DNA of 64,000 nucleotides, taken from positions 248,001 to 312,000 of the forward strand of contig CAZKVJ010000001.1 of the NCBI GenBank assembly GCA_964556225.1, given 5' to 3'. This document shows, piece by piece, positions 9,131 to 19,975 of the stretch. Origin of the DNA: CAZKVJ01 sp964556225 (GTDB lineage: Bacteria; Actinomycetota; Acidimicrobiia; Acidimicrobiales; Ilumatobacteraceae). A model generated the notes under the pieces. It was not told where the DNA came from. It was given only the letters and a program-made list of their open reading frames with translations, and did not search any database. The position numbers and the translations under genes are program-made. How positions within the stretch are numbered: the stretch's first letter is position 1; each line of letters starts with the position of its first letter.

Positions 9131-10651
9131 TCAGGGGTCGATGTCGAAGCGGACGCCCTGGGCGAGGGGCAGGGCGCGGGAGTAGTTGACCGTGTTGGTC
9201 GCCCGGCGCATGTAGCCCTTCCAGGCGTCGGAGCCGGACTCGCGGCCACCCCCGGTCTCCTTCTCGCCGCCGAACGCCCCGCCGATCTCGGCGCCGGACG
9301 GGCCGATGTTGACGTTGGCGATCCCGCAGTCGGAACCGTCGGAGGACACGAACCGCTCGGCCTCGCGCAGGTCGTTCGTGAAGATGCTGGACGCGAGTCC
9401 CTGGGGCACGCCGTTGTGCAACGCGATCGCCTCGTCGAAGTCGTCGTAGGTGAGGACGTAGAGCAGCGGTCCGAAGGTCTCCGTGCGCACGATCTCGGTC
9501 TGTGCTGGCATGCTGACCAGCAGCGGCTCCAGATAGGCAGCATCGGGGGCCTCGTCGGCGAGCACCCTGCGCCCCCCGACGATGACCTCACCCCCGTCGG
9601 CGATGGCGGCCGTCACCGCCGACTCGATCCGGCCGAGCGCGTCGAGGTCGATGAGCGGACCTACCAGCGTGCCCTCGGCGAGCGGATCGCCGATCGGCAC
9701 GCTCGCGTACGCGCGTGCCAGCCGGTCGACGAGCTCGTCACGCACCGACCGATGCACGATGAGGCGCCGCAGGCTCGTGCAGCGCTGGCCCGCCGTGCCC
9801 ACGGCGGCGAAGGCGATCCCGCGCACCGCCAGGTCGACGTCCGCGCTCGGGGCCACGATCGCGGCGTTGTTCCCGCCGAGCTCGAGGATCAGACGGCCGA
9901 AGCGCCCCGCCACCACCGGCCCCACCACCCGACCCATCCGCGTCGAGCCGGTGGCCGACACGATCGCCACGCCCGGGTGGGCAGCGAGCGCAGCACCGAC
10001 GTCAGCACCTCCGTTCACGATCTGGCCGAGCCCCTCCGGCGCGCCGGCCTGCTCGGCCGCTCGGCGGAGCAAGGCGTCACAGGCGATCGCCGTCAGGGGG
10101 GTGCGATCGCTCGGCTTCCAGATGACGGGATCGCCGCACACCAGGGCGAGGGCCGCGTTCCACGACCACACCGCCACCGGGAAGTTGAAGGCGGTGATGA
10201 CGGCACACGGACCCATCGGATGCCAGGTCTCCATCAGCCGGTGCCCAGGCCGTTCGCTGGCGATCGTCAGCCCGTGCAGCTGGCGCGACAGCCCCACGGC
10301 GAAGTCGCAGATGTCGATCATCTCCTGGACCTCGCCGAGGCCCTCGGAGCGGATCTTGCCCGCCTCGATGGACACCAGCTCGCCGAGATCGGCCTTGTGG
10401 TCACGCAACAGCTGACCCAGCCGGCGCACCAGCTCGCCGCGCACCGGGGCCGGGGTGGTGCGCCAGATGGCGAACGCGTCGAGCGCCCGAGCCACGGCTG
10501 CGTCGGCATCGCCGGGATCGCCCGCCGGGCCCAGCCCTCCTCCCGTGATGGGCGTGCGCGCCGCGAGCTGGCCAGCCGGTGCGGTCGCGCCACAGGACTC
10601 GAGGATGGCGCGCGACCGCTGCGCCAGATGATCGGTGGACGGCAGCATCAT
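9131..10651 (-). CDS. ALDH7-type aldehyde dehydrogenase (2-aminoadipate semialdehyde dehydrogenase-like)
   Basis: 506 residues. The long C-terminal signature GAEIGGAFGGEKETGGGRES, then SDAWKGYMRR and TNTVNYS, is characteristic of the antiquitin/ALDH7 (AmaB) branch, which oxidises 2-aminoadipate 6-semialdehyde in lysine breakdown. The catalytic Cys291 lies in GQRCTSLRR and the general-base Glu in LELGGNNA. The start ATG 10651 overlaps the aminotransferase stop (ATGATG). Downstream of an omega-aminotransferase it would finish terminal deamination of lysine, or possibly of ornithine-derived glutamate semialdehyde; sequence alone does not settle which. Confidence 0.85.
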   Translation of the reverse strand: MMLPSTDHLAQRSRAILESCGATAPAGQLAARTPITGGGLGPAGDPGDADAAVARALDAFAIWRTTPAPVRGELVRRLGQLLRDHKADLGELVSIEAGKIRSEGLGEVQEMIDICDFAVGLSRQLHGLTIASERPGHRLMETWHPMGPCAVITAFNFPVAVWSWNAALALVCGDPVIWKPSDRTPLTAIACDALLRRAAEQAGAPEGLGQIVNGGADVGAALAAHPGVAIVSATGSTRMGRVVGPVVAGRFGRLILELGGNNAAIVAPSADVDLAVRGIAFAAVGTAGQRCTSLRRLIVHRSVRDELVDRLARAYASVPIGDPLAEGTLVGPLIDLDALGRIESAVTAAIADGGEVIVGGRRVLADEAPDAAYLEPLLVSMPAQTEIVRTETFGPLLYVLTYDDFDEAIALHNGVPQGLASSIFTNDLREAERFVSSDGSDCGIANVNIGPSGAEIGGAFGGEKETGGGRESGSDAWKGYMRRATNTVNYSRALPLAQGVRFDIDP

Positions 10652-11949
10652 CGCAGCTCCTCCACGACGCGACCCAGGATGTCGACGGCCGCGTCGGCCT
10701 CGTGGGTGGTGACGACCAGGGGTGGGGCCAGACGAACCGTGCGCTTGCCGCACGTGAGCACCAGCAGCCCGTGCTGGAAGCAGGTCCGCTCCACGGCAAC
10801 GGCGTGCGCGTGGTCGGGCAGGTCGATCCCCACCATCAGGCCGCGGCCCCGCACCTGCTGGATGAGCGGCGACCGCCCAGCAAGGTCCTGCAGGCGCTGC
10901 AACAGGTGGGCGCCGACGGCGGCGGCGTTGTCGGCGAGGCCGGCGGCCACCAGGTCAAGCGTGGCGAGCGCAGCCGCGCAGGCGACGGGGTTGCCGCCGA
11001 ACGTGGACCCGTGGCCACCCGGCTCCCAGCTCATGAGCGCGCTGCGAGCCACGATGCCGGCCAGTGGCAGCCCGCTCGCCAGCCCCTTCCCGGTGCACAG
11101 GATGTCCGGCTCCACACCATCGTGCTCACACGCCCACATCCGTCCGGTCCGCCCGACCCCGGACTGGACCTCGTCCATGACCAGGACGATGCCGTGCTGG
11201 TCGCAGAGACGGCGAAGATCGGCCAGCCATCCGGGCGGCGGCACGATGTACCCCCCCTCGCCCTGGATCGGCTCGACGAAGATGGCGGCGACGTCGTCGG
11301 GGGTCGTCAGGCGCTCGAACAGCACCTGCTCGATGTACGCCGCACCGCCCAGTGCGTCCGGATCGTACGGGTCGAAGTAGGGCGCGTGGAAGCTGCCCGG
11401 TGTGACGATGCCGAACCCCGCTCGCTGGCGCGCCTTGCTGGCGGTGAGCGAGAGGCTGCCCAGCGACCGGCCGTGGAAGGCGCCCAAGAAGGCGATGACG
11501 TTCGGGCGCCCGGTGAAGTGGCGGGAGAGCTTGAGCGCCGCCTCAACGGCCTCGGTGCCCGAGTTGGCGAGGAACACCCGCGGCTCGGCCATCGGCGCCG
11601 ACGCCGCCAGCCGCTGGCACAGCTCGGCGTAGACCGGGAGGTAGAAGTCGCTGGAGCAGTAGTGGACGAGGTCGTCGACCTGGGCGTGGATCGCGGCCAG
11701 CACGTGGGGATGACCGTGGCCGGTGGCCGACACGGCGATGCCGGCGTTGAAGTCGAGGAACCGGTTGCCGTCGACGTCTTCGATGGTGCAACCGCGCGCC
11801 CGGCGCACCACCAGGGGGTAGACACGGGTGAGCGACGGGCTGGTGACCGTCTCGTCACGGGCGATCACCTCGCGCGCCAGCGGCCCCGGCAGCTCCGGGC
11901 CGATGTACGGCGTCGCGCTCGTGGTGGCGTCGCGGTCGACCAGAGCCAT
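10648..11949 (-). CDS. Class-III omega-aminotransferase (ornithine/lysine/GABA type)
   Basis: 433 residues with the class-III landmarks: NSGTEAVEAALKLSRHFTGR, the PLP-contacting VMDEVQSGVGRTG, and Schiff-base Lys288 in CTGKGLASG. It resembles the acetylornithine/4-aminobutyrate aminotransferase family that includes archaeal ornithine aminotransferases. The start ATG 11949 has GGAGG seven bases upstream; ATG 11961 is in frame but lacks one. It is the first gene of the eight-gene operon and divergent from the E1 gene with only 45 bases between. It probably supplies the semialdehyde for the ALDH7 enzyme. Confidence 0.85.
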   Translation of the reverse strand: MALVDRDATTSATPYIGPELPGPLAREVIARDETVTSPSLTRVYPLVVRRARGCTIEDVDGNRFLDFNAGIAVSATGHGHPHVLAAIHAQVDDLVHYCSSDFYLPVYAELCQRLAASAPMAEPRVFLANSGTEAVEAALKLSRHFTGRPNVIAFLGAFHGRSLGSLSLTASKARQRAGFGIVTPGSFHAPYFDPYDPDALGGAAYIEQVLFERLTTPDDVAAIFVEPIQGEGGYIVPPPGWLADLRRLCDQHGIVLVMDEVQSGVGRTGRMWACEHDGVEPDILCTGKGLASGLPLAGIVARSALMSWEPGGHGSTFGGNPVACAAALATLDLVAAGLADNAAAVGAHLLQRLQDLAGRSPLIQQVRGRGLMVGIDLPDHAHAVAVERTCFQHGLLVLTCGKRTVRLAPPLVVTTHEADAAVDILGRVVEELR

Positions 11950-11994
11950 GGCGTCCTCCATTCCGAAATCCCCGACCAGCGTAATGTCTGTTCC

Positions 11995-14220
<2,226 letters not shown>

Positions 14221-14230
14221 CATCGACCCC

Positions 14231-14265
14231 CGCCGCCGCGCAGGGGTGGTCAGAGGGCGGCGGCG
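14231..14265. terminator. Possible bidirectional hairpin between convergent genes
   Basis: CGCCGCCGC at 14231-14239 can pair with GCGGCGGCG at 14257-14265 across a 17-base loop. It lies between the E1 stop and the wax-ester synthase stop, partly inside the latter's last codons. There is no U-tract, and GC-rich simple repeats pair by chance, so this is weak. Confidence 0.25.
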
Positions 14266-15830
14266 GTGAGGCGGTGGAACGCGTCGGCGAAGCCGTCGAC
14301 GATCTGGCGGTGGTCGGGGACGAGATCCACGTCGCAGGCGATCCCCACGAAGACTCTGTCGTCGTAGCTGTAGATCGTGAAGCTCATCGGCTGGTTGCCG
14401 GACAGCGGCGCCCAGCCGACCATCCCCTCCACCTTCTCGCCGGCGACGTACACCGGCATCGGCGGCCCCGGCACGTTCGTCAGGACACCGACGGCCCGGT
14501 TCGCCAGCAGGTCGACGGAGGCCTGGTACACCGACTTGCTGAGCCCGGAGATCATCTCCTGGATGCGGAACGCCACGGCGGCCTCGTGGCCGTTCTTGAT
14601 GCGACCCATGCGGTGGCGAACCACGGCGAGCACGGCCAGCGGGTCGGCGACGTCGGTGGGCAGCTCGAGCTGCACGATGGCGAAGCTGTTCCCCAGCTCC
14701 TCCGGCAGGGTGGTGTCGAGCGCCTTCAGGTTGACCGGGATCATCCAGTTCACCGACGCGCAGTAGGCGTCATGGCGCTCGAGGTAGCTGTGCAGCGACC
14801 CCGCGACGCTGGTCACCAGCACGTCGTTCACCGTGGACCGCGTGGCGCGGGCAACCTTCTTCACCTCCGCCAGCGGCAGCGGCGCCGACCACGCCACGGC
14901 CTTCGTCGTGCCGACCTGGCCGGTCCACGTGGTCGCATCGTTGCGCGTGCCGAGCAGCAGCTTGCGGACGATGTCGGCATCTCCCGGGGCGGCCGAGAAC
15001 AGGTCCACCAGCGGCCCGCTCCCCGGCAGCGTGGGATGCGCGAGGGCCCGCACGCGCGCGTCGATCGCCGCCAGCGTTCCCGTCGCTGCGCTGTGCGCCG
15101 CGCCGACAGGGTTGGTGAGCGCGAGCTGCATCACCGTGCGCGAGCGGTCCGCGGCACGCCGCAGGTCGGCCAGGCGATCGACCGCGACCCCGAACGGGTC
15201 GGCCACGGCGTCGCCGAAACGTCCGGCGATCTCGTCGGCGAGCTCGAACAGCTCTCGCACCACGGCGGTCGCCCCGGCCCGCAGCTGCTCGTGCCTCGCC
15301 TGACCCGGTGCGGCGGGCATCGCCGCGTGCTGGTGCACGGGCGGGGCGAGGATGGCGCCACCTTCCGGCGTGGCATCGAACAGGCTCATCGCCAGCTGGA
15401 CCATCCGGATCCCGTCGGCGATGGAGTGATGGGTGCGGCTGACGATCGCGCTCCCCTCTCCGTAGCCGTCGACCAGGAACATCTTCCACAGCGGTCTCGA
15501 GCGGTCGAGGGGCACGGTGCGCTGCGAGCCGATCAGCGCCTGCAGCGCAGCGTCGTCGCCCGGCGGCGGGAGCACCACGTGCTCGAGATGGTCGTCGGGT
15601 GTCGCTCCCTCCTGCTCCTCCCAGTACCAGTGGCCGTCCTCTTCCTGCACTGCGACGCTGCGAAAGACCTGGTAACGGTCCCACAACCGCTCCTTCGCCA
15701 CGGCACGGAACCGATCCCAGTCGATCGGCGTGGCCGTCCAGACGAGCGAGTCGACGACCATCAGGTTGGTCGGCCGGTCCATCTCCAGCCAGAGGGCGTC
15801 CTGCACGCCCAGTTGTCGACGCTCACCCAT
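14250..15830 (-). CDS. Wax ester synthase / diacylglycerol acyltransferase (WS/DGAT)
   Basis: 526 residues. It transfers fatty acyl-CoA to long-chain alcohols or diacylglycerol for storage lipid, on the membrane or lipid droplet. The catalytic motif HHSIADG is at residues 134-140, the N-terminus has DALWLEMDRPTNLM, and the C-terminal half has NVPGPPMPVYVAG and the hydrophobic SGNQPMSFTIYSYDD block of this family. ATG 15830 has GAGGAGGGG upstream, and the open frame beyond it is not coding-like. It is convergent with the E1 gene and divergent from a serine hydrolase. Confidence 0.92.
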   Translation of the reverse strand: MGERRQLGVQDALWLEMDRPTNLMVVDSLVWTATPIDWDRFRAVAKERLWDRYQVFRSVAVQEEDGHWYWEEQEGATPDDHLEHVVLPPPGDDAALQALIGSQRTVPLDRSRPLWKMFLVDGYGEGSAIVSRTHHSIADGIRMVQLAMSLFDATPEGGAILAPPVHQHAAMPAAPGQARHEQLRAGATAVVRELFELADEIAGRFGDAVADPFGVAVDRLADLRRAADRSRTVMQLALTNPVGAAHSAATGTLAAIDARVRALAHPTLPGSGPLVDLFSAAPGDADIVRKLLLGTRNDATTWTGQVGTTKAVAWSAPLPLAEVKKVARATRSTVNDVLVTSVAGSLHSYLERHDAYCASVNWMIPVNLKALDTTLPEELGNSFAIVQLELPTDVADPLAVLAVVRHRMGRIKNGHEAAVAFRIQEMISGLSKSVYQASVDLLANRAVGVLTNVPGPPMPVYVAGEKVEGMVGWAPLSGNQPMSFTIYSYDDRVFVGIACDVDLVPDHRQIVDGFADAFHRLTAAAL

Positions 15831-15948
15831 GGCACCCCTCCTCGACCGGCTCCACGGATCCATCGTGATGCTGGGCGCCCCGGTCGACCAGGGACGATGG
15901 TCACCGACCGCTCGGACGGTTCGGGGCTGCCTGCGCGAGGATCGTCCC

Positions 15949-17136
15949 ATGGGATCGACCAAGGGATGGACCGCACGATCGTTCGAGGCCGTGCGCGACG
16001 CGTTCGAGGCGAACTTCGCTGACGGACTCGAGGTGGGCGCGGCGTTCTCCGCCTATCACCGGGGCCAGAAGGTCGTGGACCTCTGGGGTGGCACCGCCGA
16101 CGCCGACACCGGCCGGCCCTGGGAGGAGGACACCATCATCCTCGTGTTCTCCACCACCAAGGGCATGACGGCGATGTGCGCGAACCAGCTCGCCCAGGAA
16201 GGCCGGCTCGACACGGACGCGCCGGTGGTGCGCTACTGGCCCGAGTTCGGCCACAACGGCAAGGAGGACATCCCGGTCAGCTACCTGCTGTCGCACCAAG
16301 CGGGCCTGGCGTGGATCGACGGCGAGATGACGGCCGAGGAGGCGCTGTCCTGGGAGCCCGTCATCGAAGCGCTCGAGAACCAGCACCCCGCCTGGACCCC
16401 TGGCACTCAGCACGGCTACCACGCCACGACGTACGGCTGGCTGGTGGGCGAGGTGATCCGCCGGGTGGCCGGCCGCAGCGTCGGCACCTACCTGCGTGAC
16501 GAGATCGCCGGCCCGCTGGGGCTCGACACCTGGATCGGCCTGCCCGAGGCCGAGGAGGCCCGTGTCGCCCGGCTCATCAGCATGCTCCCACAGGGTGTCA
16601 GCGTCGAGGCCCTCGCCGCCCCCGGTGACGATCCGGTGCTCCAGATGATCGCGCTGTTCCTCGGTCCGCAGTCCATGCTCGGCAAGGCGCTGGGAGCACC
16701 TGGTGGCGCCCTCAGTGACCAGGACATCTGGAACACGCGAGCGATGCACGCAGCCGAGGTGCCCGCCGCCAACGGCATCACCGACGCCCGCTCGCTCGCC
16801 CGGCTGTACGGCGCCTGCATCGGCGAGGTCGACGGCATCCGGGTCCTCACCCCGGAGCAGCTCGAGAGGGCCACGACCCGTCTCACCGAGGGGCCCAACC
16901 GGGTGCTGATGGACCTCGACATCCAGTTCGGCCTGGGGTTCATGGTCCGCTCCGACCTCCTGCCGATCGGCGGTCCACGCTCGTTCGGGCACTTCGGGGC
17001 CGGTGGCTCCGTCGGTTGGGCGGATCCGGAGGCGGAGCTGGCGTTCGGCTACGTGATGAACAAGATGGACATGGGGCTGGCCGGCGACCAGCGGAGCATG
17101 CGCTTGATCAGCGCCTGCTACGACGCCATCCGCTGA
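15949..17136 (+). CDS. Serine hydrolase, beta-lactamase/esterase class C fold
   Basis: 395 residues, cytoplasmic by lack of a signal peptide. The SxxK motif is Ser68-Thr-Thr-Lys71 (VFSTTKGMT), a Tyr motif is likely in YHATTYGW, and HFGAGG near residue 345 replaces the KTG element. This pattern is typical of EstB-like carboxylesterases rather than true beta-lactamases. The start is ATG 15949. Placement beside a wax-ester synthase suggests lipid ester turnover, but the substrate is unknown. Confidence 0.82.
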   Translation: MGSTKGWTARSFEAVRDAFEANFADGLEVGAAFSAYHRGQKVVDLWGGTADADTGRPWEEDTIILVFSTTKGMTAMCANQLAQEGRLDTDAPVVRYWPEFGHNGKEDIPVSYLLSHQAGLAWIDGEMTAEEALSWEPVIEALENQHPAWTPGTQHGYHATTYGWLVGEVIRRVAGRSVGTYLRDEIAGPLGLDTWIGLPEAEEARVARLISMLPQGVSVEALAAPGDDPVLQMIALFLGPQSMLGKALGAPGGALSDQDIWNTRAMHAAEVPAANGITDARSLARLYGACIGEVDGIRVLTPEQLERATTRLTEGPNRVLMDLDIQFGLGFMVRSDLLPIGGPRSFGHFGAGGSVGWADPEAELAFGYVMNKMDMGLAGDQRSMRLISACYDAIR

Positions 17137-17141
17137 AGCCC

Positions 17142-17972
17142 CTACAGGTACCCACCGGTGCCGGGCTTGGCCGGCGCCTCCGGGGCCGACCTGTCGCGGT
17201 CCGGGCTCGAGGGCTCTCCCCCGAAGCGAGAGGTGATCTCCTCGTCGAACGTGTCACTGGTGGTCGCCACCATCCGCACCACGAAGGCCAGCTCCTCGTC
17301 GGTGAACCCCTCGCCGAGCAGGTTCTGCCCGAACCACACGACGCCGTTCTCCACGTCGAGGGCGAAGCGCCCGAACACGAGTCGGAAGTTGGCCTCGGCG
17401 AGGAACAGGCCGAGCGCCGGGTCGGGGTCGATGCCGATGGTCGTCGGAGAGAACACGAGGACCACGACCGTGCCATCGGTGAGGGCCCGCGGGCCGACGT
17501 ACAGGCGGGTCGACCCGACCACGGTGGTGTGGTCGCCGTCCCGGTCAAGCGTCCACGGGCCGACACCAGGGATCGCGTCGAGGACCGCACCGATCCGTTC
17601 ACGGACGGCGTGGAGCTTGCGCTCTGTCAGCACCTGCTCGCGCTTGCTGCCGTGGTGGAGGTCGACCGGTGCCGTCTCCGCAGCGCCGAGTAGCGAGGTG
17701 GCCAGGCGGTCCGCCAGGTCCGCAGCGACACCGGCGACGAGGCCCTCGACCCGTGGCGGGTCGCCGGACAGTCCAGCCTCGTGCGCGCTCCGAACGACGT
17801 CGGGCGTCAACGAGGTGCGGGCCAGCACCGTGGCCGCGAACGACGCACCGTCCTCGGCCCGCTCCACCTCGATCGCCACCTCCGGGAGTCCGGGCAGCGT
17901 GACGAGGACGTAGCCGAACGGCTCCAACGAACCGATCTGCTCGGCCAGGAAGTCTCGACGAACCCGCTCCAC
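17142..17972 (-). CDS. YbjN/T3SS-chaperone-like domain protein
   Basis: 276 residues, no signal peptide. The C-terminal half (LFLAEANFRLVFGRFALD, then GVVWFGQNLLGEGFTDEEL and MVATTSDTFDEEI) has the alternating strands and closing helix of the YbjN or type III secretion chaperone-like fold. The N-terminal half is a diverged, possibly duplicated unit. The last 30 residues are Pro/charged and probably disordered. The start is GTG 17972 with no clear ribosome site. No enzymatic role can be proposed. It converges on the serine hydrolase with a 5-base gap. Confidence 0.55.
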   Translation of the reverse strand: MERVRRDFLAEQIGSLEPFGYVLVTLPGLPEVAIEVERAEDGASFAATVLARTSLTPDVVRSAHEAGLSGDPPRVEGLVAGVAADLADRLATSLLGAAETAPVDLHHGSKREQVLTERKLHAVRERIGAVLDAIPGVGPWTLDRDGDHTTVVGSTRLYVGPRALTDGTVVVLVFSPTTIGIDPDPALGLFLAEANFRLVFGRFALDVENGVVWFGQNLLGEGFTDEELAFVVRMVATTSDTFDEEITSRFGGEPSSPDRDRSAPEAPAKPGTGGYL

Positions 17973-18046
17973 CGAGCGGGCAGGCTACCGACGCGCGCCC
18001 GTGCCGGATCACACATCCCTCATCCTCGTCACCCACACTCCATGCC

Positions 18047-19054
18047 ATGACGTCCGTGCTGCACCGCCTCGCCCTCGCCGTGACGCTCAGCGTGCTCATG
18101 ACGCTGAGCGGTTGCGGCGACGCCGACACGACCGCCCCCACGGCCGTGCCGACCTCCACCTCCCCCTCCACGACCGCGGCGGTCGCACCCAGCGCCGCGT
18201 CGTACGAGGCCTCGCTCGTCACCCCCGACGGCCGGGAGCGCACCTATCGCACCTACGTCCCACCGACGCTTCCCGTCGGCCGACCCGCGCCCCTCGTCGT
18301 CGCCTTGCACGGAGGACTCGGCTCCGGCGCGCAGTTCGAGGCGAACAGCGGTTTCGACGCCCTCGCCGATGCCGAGGGCTTCATCGTCGTGTACCCCGAT
18401 GGCGTCGGCTCCATCGCACGACCCGACGCCGCCCGCACGTGGAACGGCGGCTACTGCTGCGGCTCGGCCGTGGCGCAAGGCGTCGACGACGTCACGTTCA
18501 TCCGGCTGCTGGTGGCCGAGCTGCGGGAGGCGCACGCCATCGACCCCGCGCGGGTCTTCGCCGTCGGCCACTCCAACGGCGGCATGATGGCGTACCGCCT
18601 GGCCTGCGAGGCCGCCGACGTCTTCGCAGCGGTCGGGGTGCAGGCGTCGAGCCTGGGTGTCGACGAGTGCGAGCCGGCGGCACCGGTCTCGCTGATCCAC
18701 ATCCACGGCACCGGCGACCGCAACCACCCGATCGACGGCGGTGTCGGTGAAGGGGTGTCACGGGTGGCGTTCCACCCGGCCATCGACGGTGTGCGTGCCG
18801 TGGCGGCGGCGAACGGGTGCCCGGCCGACCCCGTCACGAAGGTCGATCCCGCCAACGCCGACGTCTCGACCGACACGTGGGAGCCCTGCGCCGGCGGCAC
18901 CGCCGTGGTGCTGGTGCGGGTCGAGGGCGCATCGCACGCATGGATGGGCGGCACCGCGACGCCGGCACAGGAAGCCCTCGTGGGACCGGCCTACGACCGG
19001 TACTCCAGCTCGGCTGCCATCTGGTCGTTCCTCGCCGGCCAGGAGCGCCGCTGA
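18047..19054 (+). CDS. Secreted lipoprotein, poly(3-hydroxybutyrate) depolymerase/feruloyl esterase-like (LpqC family)
   Basis: 335 residues. An N-terminal signal peptide ends in the lipobox LSGC with Cys23, so the protein should be membrane-anchored outside the cell. A Thr/Ser/Pro-rich linker follows to about residue 50, then an alpha/beta-hydrolase with oxyanion segment VVALHGGLGSGAQF, nucleophile elbow GHSNGG and a late Asp/His (HGTGDRNHP; EGASHAWMGG). The family cleaves polyester or feruloyl esters. The start is ATG 18047. Confidence 0.85.
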   Translation: MTSVLHRLALAVTLSVLMTLSGCGDADTTAPTAVPTSTSPSTTAAVAPSAASYEASLVTPDGRERTYRTYVPPTLPVGRPAPLVVALHGGLGSGAQFEANSGFDALADAEGFIVVYPDGVGSIARPDAARTWNGGYCCGSAVAQGVDDVTFIRLLVAELREAHAIDPARVFAVGHSNGGMMAYRLACEAADVFAAVGVQASSLGVDECEPAAPVSLIHIHGTGDRNHPIDGGVGEGVSRVAFHPAIDGVRAVAAANGCPADPVTKVDPANADVSTDTWEPCAGGTAVVLVRVEGASHAWMGGTATPAQEALVGPAYDRYSSSAAIWSFLAGQERR

Positions 19055-19105
19055 GGTCCCCCCGAGACCGCGCGCGGTACCTTGGGCTCCGATGAGGACG
19101 GCACG

Positions 19106-19525
19106 GTGAAGCGCAGCTACCACGACCAGCTCCGAGAGGTCCCGCTGTTCGCGGACCTCAAGTCCGACGAGCTCGACGCGCTCGGGCGAACGGCGACCGA
19201 GCTCCGCTTCGAGGCCGGCAGGACGCTGATGCGAGAGGGTGAGCTGGCCCACGAGATGTACGTGGTGATCAGTGGCACCCTCGAGGTCACTCGCAACGGC
19301 GAGCACGTCGCCGACATCGGTCCCGGCGGCTTCGCCGGTGAGATGGCGCTGCTCACCCACGCGCACCGCACCTCCACGGTGACGGCCGCCACGGACGTGG
19401 TCGTGCTGCACATCGACGGACGGTCGTTCTCGACCCTGCTCGAGGACGTGCCGCAGATCGCCGTCCGGATGCTGCCCGTGGTCGCCTCGCGCGTCACCGC
19501 CGCAAGCGACCACCACAGCAACTGA
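19106..19525 (+). CDS. Cyclic nucleotide-binding domain protein
   Basis: 139 residues, a single CRP/cNMP-binding domain without a DNA-binding region. It shows LREVPLFADLKSDELDALG, then EGELAHEMYVVISGTLEV, and the phosphate cassette GGFAGEMALLTHAHRTSTV, in which Glu and Arg would contact the cyclic nucleotide. I chose GTG 19106, which has GAGGA seven bases upstream; TTG 19082 is in frame but adds an unconserved acidic tail. It probably acts as a small sensor subunit; the partner is unknown. Confidence 0.8.
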   Translation: MKRSYHDQLREVPLFADLKSDELDALGRTATELRFEAGRTLMREGELAHEMYVVISGTLEVTRNGEHVADIGPGGFAGEMALLTHAHRTSTVTAATDVVVLHIDGRSFSTLLEDVPQIAVRMLPVVASRVTAASDHHSN

Positions 19526-19604
19526 CGCCCGCTCAGCGCGTCGCGTGGCCAGCGAGGCGGCTGAGCGCCACGCCGACTGCGATCAGCACCCCACCCGTCG
19601 CCGC

Positions 19605-19967
19605 CTATGCCGCCGCGAGGCCGAACGCCAGCACCGACGTGAACAGCGAGGCCCGCAGCAGGGACGCGTGCAAGGCGGTCTCCGCCAGGGGGTCACCCTC
19701 CTCCATCTCTGCGTAGGTCCGGCCGTTGGTCGCGCCGAGCGCGATCGCATTGATCGCCTCGGCTTGGGCGTAGGCCGTCAACGGACCGGTCACGCTGCGA
19801 CCGGCCATCATGCGGTCGCCACCCGGTACGACGATCCGCTCGCGCTTGAGCTGGGCGCGGATCATCACCCAGGCGACGGCGCGGGTGAGGACTCCGGCCA
19901 CACCGGACCCGGTCACGCACCGGGACAGCACCCTCACGCTGTCGTGCTGGCAACGATCCCCTGCCAT
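19605..19967 (-). CDS. Small unknown protein with C-terminal membrane hairpin, ended by an in-frame TAG
   Basis: 120 residues as it stands. ATG 19967 has a GAGGAG site. The middle reads GPLTAYAQAEAINAIALGAT and the end is a hydrophobic segment SLFTSVLAFGLAAA cut by TAG at 19605-19607. In the same frame the next 23 codons read AATGGVLIAVGVALSRLAGH and end at TGA 19533-19535, which looks like the second half of a membrane hairpin with coding-type third bases. The gene may therefore be 19533-19967 with a nonsense change, or a sequencing error. I do not recognise the family. Confidence 0.5.
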   Translation of the reverse strand: MAGDRCQHDSVRVLSRCVTGSGVAGVLTRAVAWVMIRAQLKRERIVVPGGDRMMAGRSVTGPLTAYAQAEAINAIALGATNGRTYAEMEEGDPLAETALHASLLRASLFTSVLAFGLAAA

Positions 19968-19975
19968 GTCGCTCC

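Noticed and set aside
10579..11994. An upstream extension of the E1 reading frame by about 470 codons
   Set aside because: The stretch lies antisense to the aminotransferase and has no coding character; the E1-alpha domain starts normally after ATG 11995.
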